Shown here: positions 8,151 through 17,069 of the stretch, one piece after another | How the letters are laid out: each line of letters starts with the position of its first letter | Position numbering within the stretch: the stretch's first letter is position 1 | Source of the DNA: Ancylobacter novellus DSM 506 | Lineage (GTDB): Bacteria > Pseudomonadota > Alphaproteobacteria > Rhizobiales > Xanthobacteraceae | Assembly (NCBI RefSeq): GCF_000092925.1 | Contig: NC_014217.1 | Coordinates: forward strand, 1,302,001 to 1,366,000 | Reading direction: 5' to 3' | DNA length: 64,000 nucleotides | Program-made: the position numbers and the translations under genes | The notes under the pieces: generated by a model | What the model saw: the letters and a program-made list of their open reading frames with translations, nothing else | Told to the model about the DNA's origin: nothing | The model's database searches: none

Positions 8151-10012
8151 CTACCCGTCGAGCCGGGAAACACCATCCGCAACGACGAGCCTTTCGTAGA
8201 AGGTCGCGTGCACCGCCTCCGGGTCGAATGCGGGTTCGATCCCTCTGTCATCGAGGATATTCGCGAGCTTCCGGAAGTGGACGCCGCTTTCCTTGGCGAG
8301 CGAGTGGAGATTCACGAACCGCTTCGTGAAGCGATCGAGCTCTTGTTCTGAAACCACTCGCTGCTTCAAGCGGGACACGGGGTGGACGACGACGCTCGCG
8401 CCCAGGTGACCGAGTTCAATCAGAGCCGCCACGACCCGTGTCGAAGACCTCAGCATCTGCTCGACCTCCCTGAGCGACAGGGTACCTTCGGTCCGTTCGT
8501 ACAGCAGGTCCTTGACCTCGTCGGGATCCACCATCACCGAGAGATAGCCGGCGACGTCGGGACGGTACCGAACCCGCGTCAGCCGTCGGCGCAGCAAGAG
8601 CTCGACCACCTTCATGGCGGAGCAGGTCGCCCTCTGCGCGGCAGCGGAAATCGGCAGGAACCCGTCGTCACCGGGAGCCAATTCGCTAGCATCGATCAGC
8701 AGCCGGTCGAGGAACGCGTCGAGGTCGCGTTTTGCGAAGGCGTGATCCTTGAGGACCTCGGTGCCGCCCATGACGAAGGGGCGGATATGTCCCGCCTCGA
8801 AAAGATGTCTCTCTTGCGGGCGAGGGATGTTCAGATATTCACGCGCTTCGTTGAGCGACATTGCTTCCGTAATGCGATCGAGGAAGCCGTGAGCTTCGTC
8901 GGCGTCGAAGACGATACGCTCGTCGGAGAGTGCAAGCACTTCAGCCGGGATATGGCCAGCTGCGTGGAGAAGTTTCCGCAGCCGCTTGGGGTGGGCACCC
9001 GTCTCCAATGAAGCCGAACGCACGGAGTGGAGGCGCCGGATCGTCACCTCTCGGCCGAAGATCTGGTCTCCCGGTCCAACCGGCATGGTCTCGATCACAT
9101 GCTTCCGGATGATATCCCGGAGCGGATCGTAGGCGGGATCGCTGGTTTCATGGGCGAGCCACTCATAGAGGCGGCCAAAGACCGACCGGGGGCCCCAGTC
9201 GCCCTTGCGCTGCTGGAAGCCGTCCTGAAGGCGCGTCAGCAAGCTCCGGATGCCTGCCTCTCCCGCTGCAGCGATGTCATACCCGACCGCCCCGGCCTCA
9301 TGCCAATCCGCATCGGAGAGGGCGTCCGCGACGAAGCTGATACCGCGGCGGCGACGGCGCCGAGGATCTCGCACGCCTTCGCGGCGGCATAAAAGGGCAG
9401 GGTGCTCAGCCAGAGCGCTTCACCATATCCCGGGTTCTTGAGGCGCCCAGCAAGATGATCCTCCAAGGGAGACCAACGTCGCCGCGGCGCTTCGCTGGCC
9501 AGACGATGGATATCCGACAGACTCGACTGAACCAGCATGGCGAAGTCGTGGACGCGATGAGGATGGTCGTCGTTCGAGACTGCAACCAGTGCGATACCGT
9601 GCTCGCGGCAAGTACGGATCGGCTCGATCTGCCAGAGCAGGCGACCGTAGGGGCGGGTTCGCTCCGGTCCCCGGCCGGACTCGATATCCTGCGAAAGGCA
9701 GCGCGGGCAGACCCGCAGCGTCTTGCGGCTCAGGCTTTCCCGCACCAGGATCTGCTCACCGATCATGTAGCGGCGCTCGGCGACTTTTACCGCCGCGGTC
9801 GCTGCCAGGAGATCGACGTTCGCCCGGCAACGGTCGGCCAAGGCCTCGAGTGCGGACGGAGTGCCGTCGACGACATTCTGGAACGTGAACCCAGCGTCCC
9901 GGCAGAAGTCGCGGGCGGTGCGGCCGACGAGCAGAGCGTTGCGCGAGCAGAGGCTCGCGGGCGTCTCGTCGTTAGCCAGCGCGACGGTCATCTGGATGGG
10001 AAGCTGGGTCAT
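8151..10012 (-). pseudogene. tniQ: TniQ target-selection protein, interrupted by a frameshift
   Basis: Two overlapping frames together cover one ~620-residue TniQ/TnsD protein. The 5' frame (10012 to 9236) holds the TniQ N-domain and a zinc-finger pattern, CPRC...CREHG. It runs up to KACEILGAVAAA and then becomes nonsense. The 3' frame (from about 9374 to 8151) resumes in register with GISFVADALSDADWHEAG and continues through the DNA-binding C-terminal part. The switch needs a one-base change in the GC-rich run at about 9345-9360. No classical slippery heptamer is visible, so mutation or sequencing error is more likely than programmed frameshifting. The start overlaps the tnsC stop by 4 bp. 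Confidence 0.75.
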
Positions 10013-11118
10013 TTGTTCCTCGTATCGCGCGGAGCCCGGGGCTTCTTCTTTTTGTCCTTCACCGTGCTGTCGGCCGGATCCTTGCGCTGAAGGCCCTCGC
10101 GGGGATCGATCAGGTGCCAGTCCAGGGTGGACGCGGTGAAAATGTTGCGATCGGGAACGCAGCCGGTGCGTGCGGCGAAGGCGGCCGCGAAATGCTCGAC
10201 CTCAAGTGCGCTCGAGCCGAGCAGCACAGCATGCCGGATCGCATCCTGCACAAGCTCGATAACGACGCCCAACCGATACATGGCAGCGTGGAGCAGACGC
10301 GCGACGAATTCGTCATCGGCCAATGACCCGATCGAGAGACTTGCCTTCTCGGCGCCGTAGAACGCGACGAGGCGGCGTACCAGCGACACATCCCGCTCGA
10401 GGGTGAGATCTTCGAAAGTCACGTGACGGGTGCGGCGCCAGATCTGTTCGTCACCGGAAAGCATGGTCGCAACGGCAGGAAGACCCGACAGGATCAGCCA
10501 GACAGGCCACTGCCGATGCTGCATCAACCCCTTGAGGGTGTCCTGCACCTTCGCAATTTCGAGCTGGTTCCGGGATTGGAGAACATGCTGAAGTTCGTCG
10601 ATGTGCAGGAAGCGAACGCCCCGAAGCTCGAGCTGATGATGGACGAGGTCCCAGACCACATTCTCCTTCAGCTCCCGGGTCGTTTCATAGCCGAGTGCCG
10701 CCAGCACGCTCATGCCCAGGAGACGGAGCGTGCAGGGCGAGGGGGCCGTAACCGAGATCAGCATGCAGTCGCTGTTCGGGGCGCCATATCCCGCGAACTC
10801 CTCACGCTTGAGGAAGTGACGGTCCAACGTTCTCGACTTTCCGGTGCCGGATTCCCCGACAATCGTAAGCGCCCGGCCTTCCCGGAGCCGCCCGACGCGA
10901 CGGGCAGCATCGCTGTTGCCGGCGTCCTCGGAAAGAAGGAAGGCGTCGACGAGATTGTCGAGCTCTGCCTCGAGCAGCCGGTCGCTCGACGTCCCGAAAT
11001 AAGCGGAGAGGACACTCGCCATGACGTCGCCGCCGCGGGCGCGCCGCTCCGACTGAAGACGACGCATGCGGGCAATGGCATCCTCGTGGGTGACGAGATC
11101 AGGAACAGTCGTGTCCAT
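10009..11118 (-). CDS. tnsC: TnsC/TniB-type AAA+ ATPase transposition regulator
   Basis: A 369-residue AAA+ protein with Walker A GESGTGKS (about residue 89) and Walker B LHIDELQHV (about residue 174), followed by a sensor region LILSGLP. These are hallmarks of the TniB/TnsC family. These proteins assemble on DNA in ATP form and link the TniQ-marked target to the transposase. The C-terminus is a lysine-rich tail. GGAGG lies 7 nt before ATG 11118. The gene starts 2 bp after the tnsB stop and overlaps the tniQ start, consistent with coupled translation. Confidence 0.88.
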   Translation of the reverse strand: MDTTVPDLVTHEDAIARMRRLQSERRARGGDVMASVLSAYFGTSSDRLLEAELDNLVDAFLLSEDAGNSDAARRVGRLREGRALTIVGESGTGKSRTLDRHFLKREEFAGYGAPNSDCMLISVTAPSPCTLRLLGMSVLAALGYETTRELKENVVWDLVHHQLELRGVRFLHIDELQHVLQSRNQLEIAKVQDTLKGLMQHRQWPVWLILSGLPAVATMLSGDEQIWRRTRHVTFEDLTLERDVSLVRRLVAFYGAEKASLSIGSLADDEFVARLLHAAMYRLGVVIELVQDAIRHAVLLGSSALEVEHFAAAFAARTGCVPDRNIFTASTLDWHLIDPREGLQRKDPADSTVKDKKKKPRAPRDTRNK

Positions 11119-11120
11119 GA

Positions 11121-13286
11121 TCAGTCCTCCACGAAGAAATCGTCATCACCGACGTCGTTCGCCGGGGCACCCGTCGCGCTTCCTCCGATTTCCTCGAAGG
11201 CGTGCACATCCGCCGTGTCGGTGACCTTGTCACCCAGCGTGTGCTCGTCGAGAACGACAGGGCCGCCTTCGGGACCGCGCGCGAACTCGAAACTGTGGAA
11301 GTGGCTGCGCTCGAAAGCGTCGATGTCGGCCGACGCCAGGAGCGGAGACGCGATGCCCGCCCGCTTCGTTGCAGCATCGGACATCTCCTGGATGTCCTGC
11401 AGCGCCTGGAAGACGATCGGTTCGGACAGCTTGGCCATGTTCGCGTTCGTGCGACGCAAGCTGCGCTCCGCTTCGAGCCAGCGCGTCACGGAGACGCCGT
11501 CGAAGCCGGGGCGCTGGCAGGGGACCGTCAGCCAACCTTCGTTCGTGCGGACCGAAACGTAGCCCAGATCGGCGGGATTGATGCGGACGAGAACGGGCTT
11601 CAGCCGGGCGTCCCTACGCAGGCGCTGAAGTTCGAGACTCTGATAGCGCAGGCCGAGAACGCGGACGCCCTCGTTCCCGATCTTCCGCTCGATGGTGACG
11701 CCGAAAATGTGACGGCTCACGTCGACGTCCGGCGGCGGCATCACGCGATACGTCTTGGACAGACGCAGCCAGGCATTGCGAGGCGTCTCCCCTCCAAGGC
11801 CAGCATGCGGCGTATTATGGTACACGTCGACGATCCAGCGGACGATCATCCGGCCGATCTCCGCGACATCGAGAACGGCGCGTGCCTCAGAATCATAGTC
11901 GCCCTTGATCACCACATTCTCGAACGTCTGTCCGTCGATCCGCGAGAACAGGCCCTTGTTCATCGAGCGGAAGAACCGTTCGTTCCGGGCCCGCATCTGC
12001 GGCATGCCCGCGGGCGGGAAGATCACCTCCGAGCCGAGGTCCGTATTCGCCGCCCAGTACTCGTGGCTAAGGAACTGGGAGCCGGAGTCCTGCGCCGCCG
12101 TTTCGAGCGTTCCGCACATGTCCCAGGGCGTGGAGCATCCGGCCGCGGCGGCGTAAGCCGACTTGTCATTCACCGCCATTTCGAGCGTGGCGACGGCCGT
12201 CGAGGCCGACAGCTTCTCAACGAGAAGGGCCGCAACGCAACAACGAGTGGCGGCGTCGACCGCGACGGAGAGCCAGTAGCGGGCCCGTCCGATCTCAGCC
12301 CGTTCTTCCGGCGACAGCTGGGCCCAGAGGCCCGCATCCATCAGGATCGCCTGGAGCGGGATCTTGCTCTCATCGAACTCGAGGCGCTCGAAGGGCCGGA
12401 TGACATCCAACCCACCGCGGACGATGTAGAACTTCTTGCGAGCGGCTTCAGGCGAGGTCCGACCCGCTTCGACATGGAACGGGTCGAGGGCGTCGATGAC
12501 GTGCTCGAAGGCCTTGCGGCTCGGCTTAACGAGACGGCGCTGACCACCCTTCTTCCGGTCTGCATTACGCTTTTCGATTTCGCCGTGCAGATCCCTGAGC
12601 AGGCTTGCCTTGGTGGGCCTGCGACTGCTCGCATACTTCTCGGCGAATTCCTGCATCAACGCCTTCTCATCGGCGCCGAGGCGCGTGGTGTGGCGGTCAC
12701 CGCAGCGGTGGTACGCGTCGACGAGGGCCATTGCGTTGTAGCCGCACGCCTCATAACGGCGGAGCCACCTGCGCAGCGTCCTCGGGCTCGGAGGACGCTT
12801 TACCGCGACGTCCGCACTGCCGCAGCGTCCGTTAGCGAACTGAGTGGCGAGGAGCTTGGCCATGATGTTGGCGATTGCCATTGCCATGGAGCTGTCGGAA
12901 CGATTTGCGGCGCCCTCGGATTCCATACGCAGGAAACCGTCGCAGATCGACTTCTGCCAGAGGACCTTGATCTGCTGGTCATTGCTCAGGTCAGTGATCC
13001 GGGAAACGTCCCCGGGCGACTGCAGCTTCGCCTTCGTCGCCAGATAGAAGCCCCGGCTGATGCTGACGCGCCCCTCGCGCCGCAGGGTCTCGAACTCGTC
13101 GTGGCTGAAGCGCTCACAGAGATTGGGATTGTCGACGCGACGCAGTACGTGGCCGGATTCATCATCCGAGACCGGCACATAGTCGATCTCCCGGTCCACG
13201 GTGACCTTGTCGTGGGCTTCGAGCCTCCAGCGCGGAGTCGGGTAGGCGGCAGGCTCGACATGGATAGTCTGGATGGCATTCGTCAT
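11121..13286 (-). CDS. tnsB: TnsB/Mu-type DDE transposase
   Basis: A 721-residue transposase with N-terminal helix-turn-helix segments and an RNase H-like DDE core. Visible catalytic candidates are Asp in LSVAVDAATR, Asp in AQDSGSQF and Glu in MRARNERFFRSM. A C-terminal Mu-type beta-barrel region follows. The family performs 3'-end cleavage and strand transfer. The start at 13286 is chosen because AAGGAG lies 6 nt upstream; a start five codons earlier (13301) lacks a good site. It begins 11 bp after the tnsA stop. No internal break is seen. Confidence 0.9.
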   Translation of the reverse strand: MTNAIQTIHVEPAAYPTPRWRLEAHDKVTVDREIDYVPVSDDESGHVLRRVDNPNLCERFSHDEFETLRREGRVSISRGFYLATKAKLQSPGDVSRITDLSNDQQIKVLWQKSICDGFLRMESEGAANRSDSSMAMAIANIMAKLLATQFANGRCGSADVAVKRPPSPRTLRRWLRRYEACGYNAMALVDAYHRCGDRHTTRLGADEKALMQEFAEKYASSRRPTKASLLRDLHGEIEKRNADRKKGGQRRLVKPSRKAFEHVIDALDPFHVEAGRTSPEAARKKFYIVRGGLDVIRPFERLEFDESKIPLQAILMDAGLWAQLSPEERAEIGRARYWLSVAVDAATRCCVAALLVEKLSASTAVATLEMAVNDKSAYAAAAGCSTPWDMCGTLETAAQDSGSQFLSHEYWAANTDLGSEVIFPPAGMPQMRARNERFFRSMNKGLFSRIDGQTFENVVIKGDYDSEARAVLDVAEIGRMIVRWIVDVYHNTPHAGLGGETPRNAWLRLSKTYRVMPPPDVDVSRHIFGVTIERKIGNEGVRVLGLRYQSLELQRLRRDARLKPVLVRINPADLGYVSVRTNEGWLTVPCQRPGFDGVSVTRWLEAERSLRRTNANMAKLSEPIVFQALQDIQEMSDAATKRAGIASPLLASADIDAFERSHFHSFEFARGPEGGPVVLDEHTLGDKVTDTADVHAFEEIGGSATGAPANDVGDDDFFVED

Positions 13287-13297
13287 GACAATCTCCT

Positions 13298-14134
13298 TCA
13301 ATGGTTGGTGCCGGTCGTGCGGCGCGGGCGCACGAAGCTGTCAATGGAAAGGCGGCCGGGTCCCACATGCTCGAGCACGCCGTCGGCGATCAGGCAGGCG
13401 ACCGCCATGAACCCCTGACCGGGATCCCGAGAGGCGGCGAGGATTTCGCGGATGGCCACGCATCCGCGGAGCGTCGACGCAACCGCCTTGACGTCGGCGA
13501 TGTGGGCCTCGTCGCGGCCCCGCAGGGCGCGGTGCAGCAACCTGGCGTTAACGGCGCGATCCCGGGTGATGTGATCGCCGGTACGCACCACGAACCTGTC
13601 CGCGACGCCGGGCCGCTGATCCCGGATCAACTCCAGCGTCCGCCCGATGCCACTCGGGCCAACGCGCCGAGCGGGCTTCACGGCGAATGCCGTCCTGGTC
13701 CCGTCTTCGAGGTCAGCGACGAAATCGAGCGTGTGCTGCCGAACGACGCCGTCCGTGTCGACGTACTCGACAGGGCCGACCTGATCGCGCACATCGACAA
13801 CCGACGGCGTGGTGGTCAGGATGTAGGCCAGATCGCGCTCGAGGGTGCTCTCGAACACGATCTCCCGCCTGGTCCTGGGATTCACCATCGCCCCCCGGAA
13901 TGCGCCGCGGGACCTCTTCGCGGGCCTGCGGCTCGCCACCGAAGCCGACGGCGCGATCCAGATCTTCTCGGTACGGGGCCGCTGCGTCGCGTCCTCGCTG
14001 CGGCTGGGATGACCCGCAGCATCCGCGTTGACGCCAGCCGCAGTGGCAGGCGGAGCGACGCACGAAGTGGTTGCGGGCCTGGGCCTCTGCCGACGCGGCG
14101 ACGGGTAGTAAATCGAGATCTTCCCAATAGTCAT
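13298..14134 (-). CDS. tnsA: TnsA-like endonuclease
   Basis: A 278-residue protein. Residues 1-85 are basic and low-complexity. Residues 90-160 carry a restriction-endonuclease-like core: Glu99 (FESTLERDL), Asp137 (HTLDFVADL) and Lys153 (FAVKPAR), matching the E-D-K pattern of TnsA. The family cleaves the 5' ends of the transposon so that the element moves by cut-and-paste. The start at 14134 has GAGGAG about 9 nt upstream. Having tnsA distinguishes this element from Tn5053-type elements, which lack it. Confidence 0.8.
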   Translation of the reverse strand: MTIGKISIYYPSPRRQRPRPATTSCVAPPATAAGVNADAAGHPSRSEDATQRPRTEKIWIAPSASVASRRPAKRSRGAFRGAMVNPRTRREIVFESTLERDLAYILTTTPSVVDVRDQVGPVEYVDTDGVVRQHTLDFVADLEDGTRTAFAVKPARRVGPSGIGRTLELIRDQRPGVADRFVVRTGDHITRDRAVNARLLHRALRGRDEAHIADVKAVASTLRGCVAIREILAASRDPGQGFMAVACLIADGVLEHVGPGRLSIDSFVRPRRTTGTNH

Positions 14135-14199
14135 GCCATGTCTCCTCGTTCCGCGGCTTAAGCAGCGCGGAGGTTTCGGCGGTCGAAGCAGAACGGGAC

Positions 14200-14280
14200 T
14201 CAGCCCGCGATGCGTATCGAGCGCGCTATGGAGAGATGAACGCTGGGGAGGGCGCGGCGGAAATCGATGACGTCGAACAT
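14200..14280 (-). CDS. possible 26-residue peptide upstream of tnsA
   Basis: A 26-codon frame starting MFDVIDFRRALPSVH has an unusually strong ribosome binding site, AGGAGGAG at 14287-14294, 6 nt before the ATG. It ends 65 bp before tnsA on the same strand. It could be a leader peptide or a small regulator of the tns operon. Coding cannot be proven at this length. Confidence 0.35.
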   Translation of the reverse strand: MFDVIDFRRALPSVHLSIARSIRIAG

Positions 14281-14294
14281 TGACCACTCCTCCT

Positions 14295-15223
14295 GGTGAG
14301 CGCTTGGCGCTGGTTGCAGACGACGGAGGATGGTCGGACCGCCCGGTTTCGATCTGCCGATCGGCACCGGCGGGCACGGCATCCTCTAGACGAGCCCGCG
14401 GTCGCCCGCGGGGTTCGAAGTCAGTCCGGGAGGGAAGTGATCAGCTTCGCATTCCCGCACGGGCCACGGCTCGAAACCGGGGCCTGGACGGCGGGACGTT
14501 GCGGATCGGGTCGCTCTCAGGCAGTGCGCACTGCCCAGACATCGATCCGACCGCGGACGTGCCGCCGGTCGCGTATCGTTATGATGTCGTGGGGGCGCAT
14601 GGTTACCTCTTGAAGAGCGGCGGCCCTCATACCCGGAGCCGAAAGCCAATGCAAGATCCGAAACGCGAATACACTGAAAATTCTCCGGCTCCCATTTACG
14701 GATGCCTCGGTTGTTTCGGCACAAGCTGTGGACGTGCGATCTCTATACGGCCGACGCTCCCGGGTGCTGACGATACGAGCCCAAAGTCAGCCTGAGGCTG
14801 CGAGCGACCACAGGAGCGCCCAGACGCGGTGCTGGTGGCCGAGGAAAGGCGCACGAGTTCCAGTATCTTCACCAGCCTTCCGCGGCCTACCTGATCTCGG
14901 GGATCGACGAGGCAGGATTCACAGGTCGACAAGCAGGATCAGTCGTGAGTGCGCTCCGTGATCTGCTGCCGGGAAGGGTTCAAATCCTTTGCCCGACCGC
15001 AATAAGGCTTCGCTGATGTATCATCACGCAGGCCTTAGGGATTCGACCCCGCGCCGCGTGTCGACGTTCGAGCGTTGATATGCTTGGTAGTTCGCGCCGG
15101 TGCTTTGATTGAAAGCGACGACGATCCGATGAGGCGAGCGATTTCGACTAAAACACCCCACTCGAAAGGTGATCCTCACTCGAGCCCGTTGGAACATCAG
15201 TCCGGGCAGAAGCGACGCTGGCA
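14295..15223. other. ~930-bp region without a recognisable gene
   Basis: Several frames are open on both strands but none has a known product, balanced composition or a good ribosome binding site. A palindromic CAGCCTGAGGCTG occurs near 14790. A GGGTTCAAATCC T-arm-like sequence occurs near 14980, but no tRNA body could be folded around it. This interval would be expected to contain the tnsA-proximal transposon end, but none could be delimited. Confidence 0.4.
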
Positions 15224-15240
15224 TTATACCAGTGCTATAA
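15224..15240. promoter_or_regulatory. palindromic operator candidate upstream of XRE regulator
   Basis: TTATACCAGTGCTATAA is a near-perfect palindrome in a local AT-rich stretch, 53 bp before the XRE gene start. A closely matching copy lies downstream at 15633-15649. The position fits an autoregulatory operator overlapping the promoter. Confidence 0.5.
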
Positions 15241-15293
15241 AAATATTTCACCTGAATAATGCCTCTCCGCTTCCATTGACCTCGGCAAGCTTC

Positions 15294-15590
15294 ATGCCTC
15301 TGCGGCCGGGAATGCCAATTCCGGGGTTTCTTTGCCAGGCCGCGCGGACCCTCCTCAACGTTTCCCAGGCGTGGCTCTGGCATCAGGCTGCCGTGTCGAA
15401 GAAGACGATCAATGATTTCGAAAACGGCTTTCTCGAGCCAAGCGATGAGATAATCGGCCGTATTCGGCGTGCACTCGAAGCCGGGGGCGCACAGTTCGTG
15501 TTCGGAGAAGACGTCCTCGGAGTCGTCGTATATCGTTCGAACGAGGAAGAGAGCCTCAGTTCGCGATCGGCCAAGCGGCGGACCAGGTGA
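15294..15590 (+). CDS. XRE-family helix-turn-helix regulator
   Basis: A 98-residue protein whose residues ~10-70 fit a Cro/CI helix-turn-helix: LCQAARTLLNVSQ, a recognition region with VSKKTINDFENG, then IIGRIRRALEAGGAQFV. This short form is common in alphaproteobacteria. The frame is open further upstream, but ATG 15294 gives the family-length protein. Two palindromes flank the gene (15224-15240 and 15633-15649) and are the obvious binding-site candidates. The downstream copy precedes a set of small genes, so it may control both itself and them. Confidence 0.7.
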   Translation: MPLRPGMPIPGFLCQAARTLLNVSQAWLWHQAAVSKKTINDFENGFLEPSDEIIGRIRRALEAGGAQFVFGEDVLGVVVYRSNEEESLSSRSAKRRTR

Positions 15591-15632
15591 CGTCGGGCGT
15601 TAACCATAGTTAACGGAATCTGCGGACAAGAT

Positions 15633-15649
15633 TTATATCAATGGTATAA
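15633..15649. promoter_or_regulatory. second copy of the palindromic operator with TATAAT
   Basis: TTATATCAATGGTATAA matches the palindrome at 15224-15240 in 14 of 17 positions. It contains TATAAT at 15645-15650, so a regulator bound here would block a -10 element. The nearest downstream gene starts at 15830. Confidence 0.5.
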
Positions 15650-15829
15650 TTAGTTCATAGGTTGGAGGCGTCTCATTTGCCTCGGCGATGCGGTCAGGTT
15701 CGCTGGAAGCAATCCAGCCGAGCGCCCCATCCATCCGTTCACCGGAAGTGCGTTTCGTTTCCATCATTCAAGGGCTTTGGCGGCCATCTGATTGGCTGAC
15801 CTGGCGTCAATGAACCGTTGGAGAGCCGC

Positions 15830-16066
15830 ATGATCACGGACCGACGTCTTCACGTTACGCATGATTTATTGGCCGCCAGCAGCGCTGAACGCGGACATAC
15901 CGGCCGCCGCCAAAGAAATCTGGCAAAGCGTCAACGCCAGAGGGCGAGAGAGCGAAGCAGGGTTCCAGTTCGTATCGATGACGAAATCGTCGACGTCATC
16001 GACGCCGACTTCGATGAACTGACGTGCGAGCCTGAGACACTGCTGAGATTGGCAAACCAGCTCTGA
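15830..16066 (+). CDS. small hypothetical protein with basic N-half and acidic C-half
   Basis: A 78-residue protein. The middle is strongly basic (RRQRNLAKRQRQRARERS) and the end acidic (VDVIDADFDELTCEPETL). The start is ATG 15830, with GGAG 5-8 nt upstream; a TTG at 15818 in frame is less likely. No family was recognised. It lies about 180 bp after the second palindrome, in the same direction as the XRE gene. Confidence 0.45.
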   Translation: MITDRRLHVTHDLLAASSAERGHTGRRQRNLAKRQRQRARERSRVPVRIDDEIVDVIDADFDELTCEPETLLRLANQL

Positions 16067-16240
16067 TCATCATCCCCGATTGTAGGTTAGGGAGGGCAGG
16101 GCGCATGGGCTCTGCTCTCGACGCACGCGCATAGCCCGGGACCGTGGGTATTTCTCACGTGCACATGCGCCGTGCCGCGAAAATGCGCGCGCCGCCCACG
16201 CAAGTGCCGAGCGTGCCCTGATTCTCCTCGATGGAGGTCC

Positions 16241-16426
16241 ATGCTGGACGAACAGGCAGACGCCGGACCGGAAGTCGAGAGGCTGCTCGGCGCCGCGGGC
16301 GAGCTCGCGGTGATGCTGGGTGCCGAGCCCGAGACAGTTATCCGAGCGCTGGCGGACATAATCCGAAGACGGATCGCGTTTGAGCGAGCGAAAGCCGAAC
16401 TCGGCGCGGGCGCCCGAATCCCGTGA
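16241..16426 (+). CDS. small hypothetical protein
   Basis: A 61-residue mostly helical protein (MLDEQADAGPEVERLL...). GGAGG lies 5 nt before ATG 16241, which decides the start. No family was recognised. A longer minus-strand frame covers the same bases but has the low-complexity composition of an antisense shadow. Confidence 0.5.
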   Translation: MLDEQADAGPEVERLLGAAGELAVMLGAEPETVIRALADIIRRRIAFERAKAELGAGARIP

Positions 16427-16582
16427 CCGACATCTCGGCCGGTCGGCGCTCGGCGCCGCTCTGCGAACGCGAGCGAAGATAAGCCCAGTTCTCGGCGGCG
16501 CCGCACTACCGGCGCGGCGCTGGCGCGCCTTCCGTCTGACGGGAATGGCATTCCTCCCATGCACGTGACAGGAGAATGAGCG

Positions 16583-16900
16583 ATGCCCAGCTTGGCTGAA
16601 AGAGTCGCTTCTGCGACCGCCGACCTGCGTCGTCTGGCGAAAGGATGGCGGCCTTCGGAGACCGATCTCATCGGCGCCGTCGGTCTGGAAAATTGGATGG
16701 TGGCGATTGACGGCGAGATGCCGGTGCTGATCGGGGAGTCGGTGGGCCATCCGCATCTGGGCGATCAGTGGATCACGACCAGTCCTGTTCTGTGGATCAG
16801 CGAGGACCGGACGATCGCGCGCACTCTCAGTCGCTGGTATCGCCTCGGCAAGTCCGCACTGCCACCGCCCAAGGTGCCCCTTTCCAAGCTCTACCACTGA
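16583..16900 (+). CDS. DUF6634-like small protein
   Basis: A 105-residue protein with an LRRLAKGWRPSETDL N-terminal stretch, a central GHPHLGDQWITTSPVLWI and a C-terminal RTLSRWYRLG. I associate this pattern with DUF6634, a family of unknown function frequent in alphaproteobacterial chromosomes and plasmids. AGGAG precedes ATG 16583 by about 8 nt. The function is unknown; the family name is from memory. Confidence 0.6.
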   Translation: MPSLAERVASATADLRRLAKGWRPSETDLIGAVGLENWMVAIDGEMPVLIGESVGHPHLGDQWITTSPVLWISEDRTIARTLSRWYRLGKSALPPPKVPLSKLYH

Positions 16901-17069
16901 CCGGCTTGGCTCCTGAAAGGCCAACGAGCAGCCTGCTCGACCCGCTGCGTGGCTACAACGACGAACTTCCAGGGCCCGCTGGAACAGCGTTGATCGCAGG
17001 AGCATTCATGGGAGTGATTTCCGGAACACGGGCCGCCAAACTAACCAAGAGGATGCCGGAACGCGCTAT

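Larger units (their letters stand above)
8022..14294 (-). mobile_element. Tn7-like transposition module (ends not delimited)
   Basis: Four minus-strand genes in the order tnsA, tnsB, tnsC, tniQ are nearly contiguous, with a 4-bp overlap (ATGA) between tnsC and tniQ and gaps of 2 and 11 bp at the other junctions. This set encodes the heteromeric TnsA/TnsB transposase, the AAA+ regulator and a TniQ target selector. No tnsE and no Cas gene is nearby. Repeats at 8022-8075 may belong to one end. The boundaries given are those of the recognisable module, not proven transposon ends. Because tniQ is frameshifted, targeted transposition may be disabled. Confidence 0.75.

Noticed and set aside
9340..9374. 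Programmed -1 frameshift to make full-length TniQ
   Set aside because: The run of GCC/CGC codons has no X-XXY-YYZ heptamer and no clear downstream pseudoknot; mutation or sequencing error is simpler.
14970..15003. tRNA 3'-end-like sequence (GGGTTCAAATCC followed by TTTGCCCGACCGCA)
   Set aside because: A T-arm can be drawn, but no matching acceptor strand, D-arm or anticodon arm is found upstream, and CCA is not in place. At most it is a remnant of an attachment site.
16070..17005. Long minus-strand open frame over the small plus-strand genes
   Set aside because: Arginine- and alanine-rich composition without a known fold; the plus-strand frames here have good ribosome sites. Treated as an antisense shadow.
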